This document shows positions 1 to 41,442 of a DNA stretch of 64,000 nt, in pieces. Position numbers and translations under genes: made by a program. The notes below the pieces were generated by a model that did no database searches, was not told where the DNA came from, and saw only the letters and a list, made by a program, of their open reading frames with translations. Each line of letters opens with the position of its first letter. Positions within the stretch are counted from its first letter, which is position 1. Source of the DNA: Apus apus (lineage: Eukaryota; Chordata; Aves; Apodiformes; Apodidae); NCBI RefSeq assembly GCF_020740795.1, contig NC_067312.1, positions 66,112,905 to 66,176,904 of the forward strand, given 5' to 3'.

Positions 1-3000
1 CTGTACATGAAGATCAGGAAACCAAACTGGCTGTGTTTGTTTCTCTGCAGGCTATTTCAGTGAGGTCCTAGAAAACGGAGTTCGCTGCAGCTGCCAGATC
101 TCACTAGCACCTCAATGCTTACTTATTAAGGAATGCCATAGCAATGTGCAACTGCTTCCCACAGTGCTCCCGGGATTTGGAAGCCCACTAGCAATGGTGC
201 CTCCACTGCCCCAACTGGAGACTTGAGTGCAGCTCTCTGAAAGGAAATGGCAGCATTTTTTTTCTCCTCTACTTTGTCCTGTAAGAGCAAACTGCTCCCT
301 TTTATAAATCTATTCTAGGCTTCTAACAAACTAGCAAAGGGCAGTTTGTCTCCTGAGAGCCCATGGCATTAAATCTTTCACCACAATAATAATCCTGGTG
401 CAAAGAAGACTCCAGTCTTCAAAGGCACCTCCTGGACCAGCTCCAAGGTGGGACAGTCCTGAGATGAGCTGTGGTGCTGCAGCTGGGCTGGGTGGCTGCC
501 TTCAAACCACTCTCCCTAGGACCTGGGACCTCGGTGTCCCTGCTGCCTCCCAAGCCTCCCCCAAGGGTTGGGTGCCCCTTGTGCCAGGACTGCTGTGTGG
601 TTAGCTACCCTTCTAGCTAAATGCCTATTGCCAGCTCAGTGACCTTTTGACAGATGTTGGCCGGGTGTTGTCTGCCCCTGCACCTACCTCCTCCTCCAAG
701 GGAGGGTCTGGCTGCCACCACCCCCTTCCCCTGCAGCCTGTGTTCCAGGCACCTGGTGTGACCCGGGAGCTGGAGGCAGCTGGCCTATGAGCACTCTGAG
801 GAGCATGAACAGATGAAAAGCTCGCCTTTCCACTGGCCCAGCCCAGGATCAGGAGATGGTGCACAATGCATTGCCAGTACCTGACCTCCCCCAGCGCCCG
901 GCCTTGCCTTCTCCAGCCAGCTTATCAGAGTGTCACCCAGGGTGATGCACCAGAGGTCATTGCTCTCCCAGAGGCTGCAGGAACTTAAGCCTTTGGGGCA
1001 AAGGTGATCTGCTCCCTTTGTGTTTCAGTTACTGTAAATATAGGACAGGGTCATAACACCCATTTCACGCTCCCCAGATTCTTGTGCTTAAGGAGAGTTA
1101 TTGGCTCCTCATATCCAGCTGTACTGTGGGGATTTTTCCTGCTGCCAATCTTCTTTTGCTGTGCAGCCAGGCTTCCCTGCAAGATATGGGAAAGGGTCAG
1201 ATCCATCCTCCATTGCTGCTCTCCTAAGGGGGAGCAAACATATGCAACCCTATTTTCACAGAGGTGCAAAAATGTGACTTTCAACCCTTTTATAATTTTA
1301 TTCTTGTCCTTGAAGGTCACATCCCCTGAAACACCTATTTTACCTCACTCAATCACTGCAGTCCGATTTTTTTCTTTTCTTTGAGCAGACAGGAGATCTT
1401 CATGCCCTTTCCTTCTCCCCATTCTGCCCTATACTCCCTTCCTTCCCCCACACTCTCACCCAAGCATTGCCCTGGTTGTGCCTCCCCCTGGTTCTCTGCT
1501 GTGATTTTCCCAGATGAAGCCCCAGCCTCAAACACTTTGTGTGATCCCCACCTCTTTCTCACCCAGACCTTCCCTCATGACACCTCTCTGCTCTTCCAAC
1601 TCAGATCTGAAGTGTCACACAGCCATGGCTGCTCACCCCAACTCTTGCTCCTGCAATATGGGAAAATGTTCCTCATCTTTCTTCTGCTATCTGTCCTTTG
1701 TCAGGCTAGATGTTAATTCTTTCTCTCACAGTTTAAACATCCTCTGGGGAATGACAATGGAAGCTGTCTCCATTCTGCAACCCTGGCTTGCCCTGACAAC
1801 TTCAGTGAAGGTATGCAGACGGACAACAGCTTCAAATCTCTGCCCTGCCTGTCACACAATCCACTGATGACCATGCAGTTCTGTTGCTATTTTAAACTTT
1901 AATCTTCTTGCTTTGCAGTTAATGCTGGCAACAGAATGTTGCTACTGCCTTCCTCTCTCTGTGTAGGTGTGTCATTAGGTAGTGCTCGGTAAACCAGGAG
2001 TCACTCCAATACAAAACTACTGGTGAAACATAAATTGCAATTGGCTCTGCCCCTCTTCCCCCCAGCCCCCCCTTTAATTGCACTACAGGCAGAGCATAGT
2101 GCTCTTCCAAATGCTTTTAAACATCTCACTCTAAATGGTTTGAACAAAGACCCAAAAGCCTTATGCCATGGTGGTTCTCAACTTCATTCTTAAAGTAGCA
2201 ATTAAGTGGGAGTGCTAAGTGCAGGGTCCCTCACTGGTACAGCACACAACCACAAATAGAAGCAGCATCTATTTACATTTCATTCATAGTGCCTAGACTC
2301 AGATCTAAGTAACCCCAAAGCTTTGTTTCAGAGTGTGTTTTGTCTCGGGTCCTGTTATAATTTGAATACTATAATTCATCTGAAGTGGTCCTTTTGAGAA
2401 GACAGGATGAAGTTAATCACTCCACACTAGCTCCAGCTCAGGTGACACAGAGAGACTCGCATTGATTTCTGCAGGATTTCACTGCGCTTCTCAGCTGAAA
2501 GCTGAGAGCACTCTAAAGTGACTACTGTTTTCAGTACCTGGCATTTTAAAAATTAAATCTTCCTTCAGTTACTGACATTAGCAGAGCATAGTGTCTGATG
2601 TTGTTACCTTTCCCTCTTCTGAAAGACCACAGCTGGTGGGTGGCAAGGCCCCCATGATCCTTGGCACACAGACCGACGTGCAAGCTCTTCTAGTGGCAGG
2701 TGTGTCCCTGCAGTGGTCTCATGGTGTCCTTTGCTGCACAGGCCCTTGGCATCCCTTGGTGTGTGAGGGCTGTGGGGCACAGGGCCAGACAGTTCCCTGC
2801 AAGAGCAGGGACAGAGGGAGTCTGGGGCATGGGAAGGGACAAGGAATGCAGCAATAGGTGCTCTTGATACCCAGGTCTGGGGGTGCTGATGAGGATGTGA
2901 CTCAAGTCCTAGGATAATGCAGGTCTTTTGCAAAGCCAGCAAAAGTGCTTTCAAATTCACATCCCCCATTTCTCTGCCTTGTCTTTGCTCTTCAAACCTC

Positions 3001-3464
3001 TTACAAAGTTCTTCAAATGTCCCTAACAGCTTTTTTGCCTGAGGAAAACTGTGGCCACTTCAGAAGAGGTCATGCCCCTAGAAGGATCCAGTAAAAAACC
3101 CTATTAATTACAAATCTCTGTCTGTGATCAGTGAGCTACACATTTGGCCAGCAAATGGGAGGCTCTACAAGCTAGGCAAATCCAAATTGCATTAGCAGCA
3201 GGCAGTTGTTTCTGTGATGAAGGGCACGTACAATGCACAGACATTTTCTCAAGGATCACAACAGCCTGCTTTCCATTCAGGTCTCTGGCAACAGCTTTGT
3301 CCTTCCAGAGGAAGAATGCTTTGGAGCTTCACTGGTCTAGGTGGCCATCCCACCCACTGGAGGGAGCCAGCAGGCCACGATGGGCATCAGATGCCTCTGA
3401 CTGGTTGCAGAACAGCTCATCCTGCTCCAGAGAGCAGGGGGGCACTGTGGAGAAGGGAAACAGG

Positions 3465-3557
3465 TCCTCTTGGCCACAGGTTGTGAGTGGGGACTGGGTG
3501 TATCTCTTCCTCTTGGCCACAGGTTGTGAATGGGGACTGGGTGTATCTCTTCCTCTG
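3465..3557 (+). repeat. 43-bp tandem duplication
   Basis: Unit beginning tcctcttggccacaggttgt occurs at 3465-3507 and 3508-3550, with the first bases of a third copy after that. The two full copies differ at one base (gagtgg versus gaatgg). The overlapping open frames look noncoding. Confidence 0.9.
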
Positions 3558-5031
3558 CAGGAGAGCATTGGTGGTGTTCAGGTGGAGTTGGAGCTGGCTG
3601 TCCTTGGGAAGAAGCTGTAGAGCTGTACCCAGCTGCTTCTTCAGCTTTCAGGCCATCTGCAGCCCCCAGGAGGAGAGCCTGGATTGCCATGTATGCCACA
3701 GCCTTCAGCTCCATTGCTCCCAGGCTATAGTTTCTGTGGGTGCAACAGCTTTCTCCTGTGCAAAGCCTGCAGACCCCACCTTGTTCAGCAAACTGGTGGT
3801 AACTAGCTGCTAAAACCAGTAGTACGTCGTGCACCACGTTTGGAGCTGCAGCATTCCTGCTAGACACTGGTCACAGGCAGGTAACCCACCACTCTCCTCT
3901 GGCCAGTCAGACTGATGAAGACACAGTGCCATCAGCTGGGCGTTTGCAGCCACCTGCCTGTCACCAGAGACCAAATGACTTCTGTACCAGAAGGCAGGGG
4001 CTTCACGTGACCATATCTTTTCTGGTGGACCAGCTCTTTGCTGCAGACAGCAGTGCACACAGAGCATGTGCCTGCCCTAGGTGAGGAGGCCAAACCAGTC
4101 TGCAGCACAAAACCAAGATTACGTCTTGAGTCCATTAAGAGGACAGCAGCTAATCCCTGTGATGAAGCAGCTTTAGGGAGCCTGGTGTCCTCCATGGCGT
4201 GCCTTGCTGCCCATCAGCACTTCCCACTGTGCTGCACGTCAGCAGAGGTGCTCCTGGCACTAACAGCCATCTGCCATGGGTCGAAAGCCTTTGTCTGAGC
4301 TTTGCTTTGGAAACCTCTTGTGAGGAAAGGGGAGGTCCAGCTGGCAAGTTGGAAAGATAGTATTCCTTAACTTTTAACAACCAGACAAGTGCAGCTGACA
4401 GTACAGCCCAGCAAAGGGCAGTCAGCCTTGGAAATCCTATTAATCATGCTCCCTCTCTTCCAAACTACAACCAGTCTCTCCACTGGAGTATGCCAGCACA
4501 TCTCTTCCTGAAGGTTAGAGCTTATATTTCCTCATCTCCTCTTATCTCCTCCTCCCTCACACTCTATTGGAAAAACAGAAGCAGACCCTGTTTCCCAGGT
4601 GTGCTTGCTTTATGCCACATGAGAAAGCTCCTTTCCTCTGCTCTTTGTCCTGCAGCTGCCTGTGCTCCTCCCCAGTTTATCTCCTTACTCTGTCTGTCTT
4701 CTTTCTGCTTCTGGCTGGCTGCAGGGCTTCTCAAAATCTGATTTTAAAATGTGAAGTGACTTCTGGATGGTGTGGCTCTGGGCCAAGCCTTCATAGGCAG
4801 TGGCTAGGAAAATGTACTTATTCACTGCTTTTCAACATGGGTCAGAGCTTATTCCAACAGGCACTTTGGCATGAGAGGAACAACTTCAGAAACTGACAAA
4901 ATGATGTGATTTGAAGAACACAGCCTTCATCTTCATGGATGAGTGACTCCAGAGCACTATACTTTGTTTTCATTTCTTTCCAGCAGCTCATATGAACTTT
5001 CTTAGTTCTGCTTTATTTGCACGGTGTGTAT

Positions 5032-5060
5032 GGGTATATCTTACCTGTATAGATATACCC
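5032..5060. other. Perfect 10-bp inverted repeat
   Basis: GGGTATATCT at 5032-5041 and its exact reverse complement AGATATACCC at 5051-5060 are separated by 9 nt. It lies in intergenic sequence. Function unknown. Confidence 0.85.
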
Positions 5061-7642
5061 TGTGTCCTGAAGTGTTCCTCTCTCCCTTGGAGGGTGGGGG
5101 GTGGGGACTGGGGGAAAGAAAGAAATTCATACTAGTTAAGTGAAATTGAAGCCCAAACTCGACAGAGCTGGGTCCTTTTGAAACTTAACTCACCCACCAG
5201 AAAGAGTCTGTAGTAGGAGAACAAAATTCACAGTGGGGCAGATATGGCACAATCTTGGTGCCATGCCAAGGCACTGATTTGCTACCAGAGAGCTGCTACC
5301 AGCATGGGGCAATGGCCTACCAGAACTGGTTTTACTGGGCCTGGTTGCTGCCTTGTATTATTCCCACAACTCATATTTTAATGTAAGAACAGTTTCCTGG
5401 GATGGAGGATGGCTATTTTCTTTTAGTTCTATCTATTAGGAGCGCCGTGACAATTTGTAGCACTGAAGGGCTGTTTTCTGTAGGCTTACGTGTACCCAGA
5501 AGGTTCACATCATGTCTCTTCAGCCTCCTCTTGCAGCTACATACAGTTTTTATTTTTGCCCTACTGATCTGAAGATGCTTATGACCCAGGTCACAGCTGT
5601 GAGCATCTCTGTTACACTTTTTGGCACCACAGCATGAACTGGGAGCCAGGGCATTTAGGAGCCTGACCAAAGTGAAATCTGCTCTGACAGAGATGGATGA
5701 AGGAGCTGACTTTAAATATGGGTGTGCAGTGGTATGTGGTATACATGAGAGGGTCACACATGGTAGCAATATCAAGAATATGAAAGTTGGGGATATGAGG
5801 ACAAGAAATAGGAGGGAAAATAAATATGGAATTTAACAGTAAAAGGTACTCTGGAGAAGAACACAATGGGTCTAACTGGTTAGCTTAGGTATGATTTTCT
5901 CTGATGTCTTCAGAAAATGTTTAAAGTAGGCTTTGGGGCACATGCAGATAATAACCTTTGCAAGAACATGTGAAGAGCTAGGAACATGTACAGGCCCTTT
6001 CACCTAATCACAAAATTAATCTGCACAGGGCACGATGTTTAGGTCTTCTGGAAGAGGTTGTGGTTCAATGGCAGCCTGGCAATACTCCCCTCCACAGGCT
6101 TCAGGAAGGCCAGCTGTGAATTCATCACCTTCCCAGCTAACTGTGCTCACAGAAGTAAGGTTTCTACAGAGGCAAATACCAAAAAACAAATCCGTGTGCT
6201 GTGGCTGATCAAGGATTCTTCTTTTTTTTTTTTTTTTCTTATTTCTCTTCTCCCTGAGAAATATACAATGCTTAAAGCCCAGGCTGCATGGAGCAAGGTG
6301 AGAGGCAGCCAGCACAGGCACTCTCCTACCTGGTGCAGGGTGTGTCCCTAGTGGACTCAGGCTCCAAGGTTTTCAGTAATAGGGATGATGTCAGGTTGGT
6401 GCTGGGGTGAATTTATTGTGTCCCAAATGGTGATGGCAGTTTTTACACTAATCACACCAAACTCCATTCCTCCCTCCTTGCAATTTAGTGCCAATAAAGA
6501 CAGATTCACCACTGACCTATAGTGCATTAAATGAGGAAAATATTACTTTAAAAGCTTCAAAACCTTATTTGACAACGCATTTTCACTGGCAAGAAAGTAT
6601 CATTAAATGAAGAGCAATTCAAGTCTTCATTCCTTTTTTTTTTATATATATTTTTTTTTGCCTGTTTTTAATTCTAGTGGTTTCTTGTTGTTTTGTGTTT
6701 GTTTTGTTAAAAAAAGAAAGCCTTAGTGTGCATAAAACCAGCAATGCGGCAGATTTTAATGGGCATTCCAGGGGAGGAAAATCAGTTGTTCATGTTTCAG
6801 AACACATTTCTTCTCCTGGAAGACTACTAAGAAAATTAATCAAAAATCAAAGCCCTGCTATACTCAGTATACATATATAATTTATATTATGTATCTAATG
6901 CACAGTTCTTATCTCAAAGCACTGTTTGTATGTACATTTTAATTCTGTGGTTGCAGAGCCTGTTGGAACAATACAGCAGATTTGATAGGTGCAGCCATCT
7001 CTGCATGCTCATAAATAAAACCTCATTGTGTTTCCTTCAGTGCAGTGACTAACTGATTCAAAGAAGAGTGGGAAAGCCAGTTTTCCTCTGCCCACTGTCC
7101 TCTGTGCTTGATATGAAGCAGAACGTTCAGAGGTGCAGTCTGGGAATACGAGGGGCCTTTTTAATAAAAAGTTCTCATTTCAGATCTTTAACTGCAGCTA
7201 ATATTTTCTTTGCTTAAAAAACAATAAAATTCAGAAGTTGTTAGTGGGAGGAAGGATATTGCACAAATCTTATTTTCTTGAGTCATGATAGAAACACCGC
7301 AGTAATTGCATTTAATATAATGAGTTGTCACCAGACTGACATCTGAGGCTTTCATGTTCATCAAGGTAACGGGGCAATAATCAAGCACGGAAGGAGCAGC
7401 CGTGTCACAGCCTCTTAGCCCGACCACAGTGACTCCCAGGAAGCCCTGGGCACAGCCCACACAAACCCTCCTGCCCAGCCCTGCTAGCTGGGGTAGCTTG
7501 CTTGGAGGGAAGCCAGGTAGTCTTTTAGTTCTTAGGTTGTTCAGGCAGACCAGGTCCCATATACCGAGGCATCCAGGCTTTCCTGCTGCTCTACCAAACT
7601 TCCTCTGGGTGACTGGTAGTGCTGGTGGTTTCTGACCTGCTC

Positions 7643-7811
7643 AAGGAAAAAAAAAAGGAAAAGGAAAAGGAAAAGGAAAAGGGAAAGGAAAAGGAAAAGG
7701 AGAAGGGAAGAAAAAAGAAAAAGAAAGAGAAAAAGAAAATGAGGGAAAAGCAGAAGAAAAAGAAAAAAGGAAAAGAAAAAAAAAGAAAGAGAAAAAAAAA
7801 AGAAGAAAAAA
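7643..7811 (+). repeat. Polypurine (GGAAAA)n-type tract
   Basis: About 169 bp of nearly pure A/G on the plus strand, first regular GGAAAA units, then irregular GA-rich sequence. Only a T and a C interrupt it. The Lys/Glu- and Phe-rich open frames on the two strands are products of base composition. Confidence 0.93.
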
Positions 7812-10787
7812 TTGATGTAGCAAGGAAAGCCTGCATCTATGAGGAGCCTGTCTGGGCACTTTGTCTGGGACTCACACCTTGCTTTGGTACATCCTCAGGC
7901 ACATACCCTCAAAAGCCCAGAAGAGCTTCAGGTCAATGATGGAAGTGAGCTGCCTTGTGTTTTTAAGTCACAAAGAGAAGAGTCTTTCAAAATAATGAGT
8001 CACAGTGATTTTGAACTGTGCAAGGCATGAGGTTAGTTGCATATAAGCAACTCCAACGTCAGTAGCCGTTGTCAGAGGGTCCAGCCCTTCTCAAAGCCAG
8101 CACAAAGCAAATAATACTCTTTTATAAAGGCCAACCACAGCTGTCTGCCTACCTTGTTATTTTGCTAGCTTGACTTCTTAGACAGAATTTCAGTAAAGTT
8201 TTAATAACTTCCAAGGCTTCTTCCATGCAATTGCAAATAAATGTAAGTACTGCAGCCCAACTAGCATTCAAAAAAAAAACCCACATATAACCAGCATAAT
8301 TCTATACTTCTAGCTGGAAGAAAATATTATGAGTTTTGTTCTTCCAAGTTTCAAGATAGTAAGTGCTCTAAAGAGAGGGCCAGGTAAGGCTAAATCTTGC
8401 TTTATGCTTCAGGTGTTAAACTGTAGGAAAGCAGTACGTTTGGTGCCAGAAGAAATTTGCCCTGGGGCAAAGTCCTTTCTTAAATTCTAACCTCCATTTA
8501 AGACAAATTTGATAAATAGATGTGTCTAATTTACCATCCTGAGTGGAGACAGATTAAATCCAACCTCTACCTCTATTACTGTGTGATTACCCAAGCTGGT
8601 CTGTTTTCATTTAGGTTTAGGGAACTGAAGCACTTATTTCTCCTCCACCTCCCTGCCATTGTTTCCTTTGAGTCTTCTTCCTGTGACATCTCTTTTTGGC
8701 CTAAAACAGCCCAAAACCTTAACTTGAAGGTATTCTCTAACCCCTGCAGCATCCTGCTAGCATTGCTTTTGCTCATACATTAGCTTAGTGACCATCTGCT
8801 TGTCAGGCACCCTACCTAACAGGGTTTTTGTGCAGGCCTCAGCTTCCTACTGGCTCCTGAGGATCCACACATGCTCCTGTCATGTTCCCTGATCTCTCAG
8901 TGTATAAAGCAGTAATATGTCATTACAGGTTCCTTCAGGGCCAACTTTAATAATATGAAATATGTCTTCTCACCTGTTCTTCCTTTTAAAAAAATCTCTC
9001 ATCATGGAAAAATAGAACATAAACAACTCTAGAAAAAATATTCTCAGTAGATATTTTGTTAACAAGAGTGCTGAAGAAACCCATAAAACCATGGAATTAT
9101 TTCCTGATGGTGACCATTCCTTTGCATTTGCAGTTTTGAAATAAGAAAGCATGTAGGAAGATGTGGTTAAATCTTTACACGTAATCCAGACCTGGGATTA
9201 AGAAGCAGGCCTACAACTTCAAAAATCATTTTAACCACCACGCAAATACATTGCAGAGGGTTCCAGACCTAAATGTGCCCCTTCCTGAGGCTGGCATTAC
9301 TGGCACCTCTGATGTCTGACCACAAGGACTACTTCTGACCCAGCTGCCAACTTCTTTCCAAGAAATTAAAAATCCCTTTGAATTTTAGTATTTTGTTGCT
9401 AAACTGTTTGGGGAAAACAGCACTGGTGCCTCTTACCTTTGATTCATGGAGTTGCAGTCATGGTAAATCTGCATTCTCCCTAAGAAGTTGTGTTTAGAAA
9501 TGTAGGCATTAAGTAAGTTCATTTGAAGACCTAGTGCTGTCTTCTTGAAAAGCTTTAGCATGTTTTGTACCATAGGGAAGACGTGATAGGTAAGTCCTGT
9601 TCTGAACAGATGTCATCACTGAGAAGATGAAACCAGCCCTCAACAATGAACCCCCTTGCTGCCAGTCTGGTATGAAACAGGGATGAAAGGAGGATGGCCA
9701 GACAGCTTGCAACAGAGCAGTCCCACTTATCATTCAGTCCCACAGCTATCTTTTTTGTCACCACCAGTCATGTCCCCCAGCAGCTGCAGGCTGCTGACTT
9801 CTGTGGTGATAGCCATGCCCTGTGCTCCAAATGGTCTGAAACCTTTCCAAGATATTTATAGGGTCTACTCAAGCCAAAGACTCTTGGGGTTTTCTATTCA
9901 GCACCAGCAAAATTAGCAGGTGTGCAAGGCAGAGCCAGACTTCTGCCATGGGTAGACAGTGGGTATGACTTGCTCCCAGCACTGGTTGTTTTTCCTGCAG
10001 GTATAAGACTCCTTGCCTCTTGTCAGCCTGAGGTGTCGCATGACCAGACATGATTTTTCTTCCTCTTCTTTCAAACAAAGGTTTCAAATGGAAACTACTG
10101 TGGGTGATAATTGTAACAAATAAGATATAATGTACCTGGAAGACATGATAAAATGTTCAAACCACAGCCAAGGCCCAGACCAAGCCATGTAACATAGCCC
10201 TGGGAGACCTCTGGATGGAGCTGGGAAGACTGGAGTTATGCCTCTTGGCAGGTGACACCTCCTCATTGCTTCTGCATTTCCTCTTGCCCTGCATTTGTAC
10301 AGTGCTGCTGATGCAGAAGGTTAAACCACGGCAAGAGAGGGCTCACAGAGACATACAAGCCTTTGAAGAGACACACAAGCCTTTGAAGAGACACCATCTC
10401 TGGTAGGTGGCAATATCTCCCCACTGTGATAAATTTCTGTGCTAGAAGTGGGCTCGTGTTGGTGTGTGCCTGGTGTGAAAAGCGTTGCCTTCACAGTGCT
10501 CAAAGCTGCTATAAAAACCATAAAGCTACACTTCAGCCCAGCAGCTGTTTTATGGCTGCTTCCCTGTAGAACGTCATCATTATGAAATTACTGTTTCTTT
10601 TCAATACTGTGGAGAAACAACTTCTTTTTTTTTTGGATTCTTGAGCTCGCAGATAAAGCAAAGCTGCCTTAGAGGACGTCTAACCTAACACCTAGCAGCA
10701 TGACACTGTCGTGCAAGGCACATCACTGCAACTGTTACACTGCTGTGGTCGTGCCCCAGGCCCCAGGGCAGTGCCTGGGGTGCTTCG
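7812..10787. other. Intergenic sequence, no gene recognised
   Basis: Moderately AT-rich single-copy-looking sequence. Apart from the 20-bp duplication I see nothing that supports a gene or a known element. Confidence 0.55.
10347..10392 (+). repeat. 20-bp tandem duplication
   Basis: agagacatacaagcctttga is followed directly by agagacacacaagcctttga and then agagacac, two and a half copies with one mismatch. It is intergenic. Confidence 0.85.
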
Positions 10788-10840
10788 CAGAATCACAGAA
10801 TTGTTCTGTTGGGAAAAGACCTCTAAGATGGTGGCCAAGA
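10788..10840 (-). mobile_element. CR1 LINE 3'-end fragment
   Basis: The pattern agaatcacagaattgttctg followed by ttgggaaaagacctctaaga is the reverse complement of the 3' terminus of avian CR1 elements, so this piece is in minus orientation. It is truncated and abuts a plus-oriented CR1 piece. Confidence 0.75.
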
Positions 10841-10844
10841 AGGC

Positions 10845-11395
10845 CAGCAGCATCCTGGCTTGTGTCGGGAACAGTGTGGCCAGCAGGAGAAGGGAGGTGA
10901 CCGTCGCCCCGTGCTCAGCAGGGGTGAGGCTGCGCCCCGAGCACGGCGCTCAGCTCGGGGACCCTCACCGCCAGACAGACGTGGAGGTGCTGGAGCGAGT
11001 TCAGAGAAGGAGCTACCAAGCTGGTGAAGGGGCTGGAGAGTAAGTCCTGTGAGGGGAGGCTGAGGGAGCTGGAATTGTTCCATTCGGAGAGGAGGAGGCT
11101 GAGGGGAGTCCTGATCGCTCTCCACAACTACCCGAAAGGAGGTTGTAGTGAGGTTGGTGTTGGCCTCTTCTCCCCAGTAAGTAATGACAGGACTAGATGA
11201 AATGGCCTGAAGCTGCGCCAGGGCAGGTTTATACACTAGATACTCAGAAGACTTTCCCTTAATGAAAGAGTGGTTGGGTGCTGGAGCAGCCTGCCCAGGG
11301 AGCTACTGGAATCACCATCCCTGGAGGCACTAAAAACCCTGCAGATGAGCCGCTGCAGGACATGCTCTCATGGCCATGATTGTTTTCACGGCTCA
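10845..11395 (+). mobile_element. CR1 LINE fragment, plus orientation
   Basis: Contains the recognisable CR1 3' stretch: agcatcctggcttgtgtc, gtgtggccagcaggagaa, then gaggctgagggagctggaat and ggagcagcctgcccaggga. It is degenerate, with no intact ORF. It ends just before the FSD1L CpG island and may contribute sequence to the distal promoter. Confidence 0.8.
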
Positions 11396-11786
11396 GCAGG
11401 AAGCAGCGCTGCGCCGGGCAACTCCAGGCCCAGCGTCCCGGCGCTCGGAGGAAGGGACCTCCCTGGGCGGTGGCGGGACTCGAACCCGGGGCTCCCAGAC
11501 AACCACCCCCCTCCCCCCTCGCCTCGCCTCGCCCCGCGCGCTGTCCCCGCTGACAGCAGACAGCAGCCGGCTCGGACTGCGCATGCCCAGAGGCCCCTCC
11601 CCGGTGGGGGGGGGGCAGACGAGCGGCACGTGCCGCCGGCGGGCGCGGGGCGGGGGGGGGGGCGGGGGCGCGCGGCCCCGCCCGGGAGCGCGTGCGCCGG
11701 TGCGGGAGGGCGGGGCCGGACGGGCCGTTGGTGCGGGCGGGGCGGGCGGTGCTGCCGGGGCGGGCGGTGCTGCCGGGCGGGCCTCG

Positions 11787-11858
11787 CTCCTGCCCTCCCT
11801 CCTGCCCTCCGTCCTGCCCTCGCTCCTGCCCTCCCTCCTGCCCTTCTCCCTGCCCGCA
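11787..11858 (+). repeat. 12-bp tandem array in the FSD1L 5' UTR
   Basis: About six imperfect copies of a 12-bp unit, consensus tcctgccctccc, ending two bases before the FSD1L ATG. The coding strand is almost pure pyrimidine here, so the transcript leader would be a C/U-rich tract if transcription starts upstream. Confidence 0.85.
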
Positions 11859-11860
11859 TC

Positions 11861-41442
<29,582 letters not shown>

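Larger units (their letters stand above)
1..7642. other. Intergenic sequence upstream of FSD1L, no gene recognised
   Basis: No exon chain, RNA gene or known protein was recognised. The open frames are short, overlap on both strands and resemble no family. GC is raised between about 400 and 1000 and between 2600 and 4400. A T17 run lies at 6222-6237. SLC44A1 is the expected neighbour on this side from vertebrate synteny, but I saw no exon of it. Confidence 0.6.

Noticed and set aside
1-120. Possible splice acceptor tttctctgcag followed by gctatttcag
   Set aside because: No family-matching exon follows and a stop occurs soon. An SLC44A1 exon could not be recognised.
3337-3867. 176-codon minus-strand ORF
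   Set aside because: Composition and overlap with similar-sized plus-strand ORFs suggest chance. It includes the 43-bp repeat and matches no known protein.
7591-7939. Lys/Glu-rich and Phe-rich ORFs
   Set aside because: Translation of the polypurine/polypyrimidine tract only.
11470-11500. Sequence ggactcgaaccc, a reverse tRNA B-box (GGGTTCGAGTCC)
   Set aside because: The reverse strand shows no anticodon arm, D-arm or acceptor pairing around it, so I do not call a tRNA gene.
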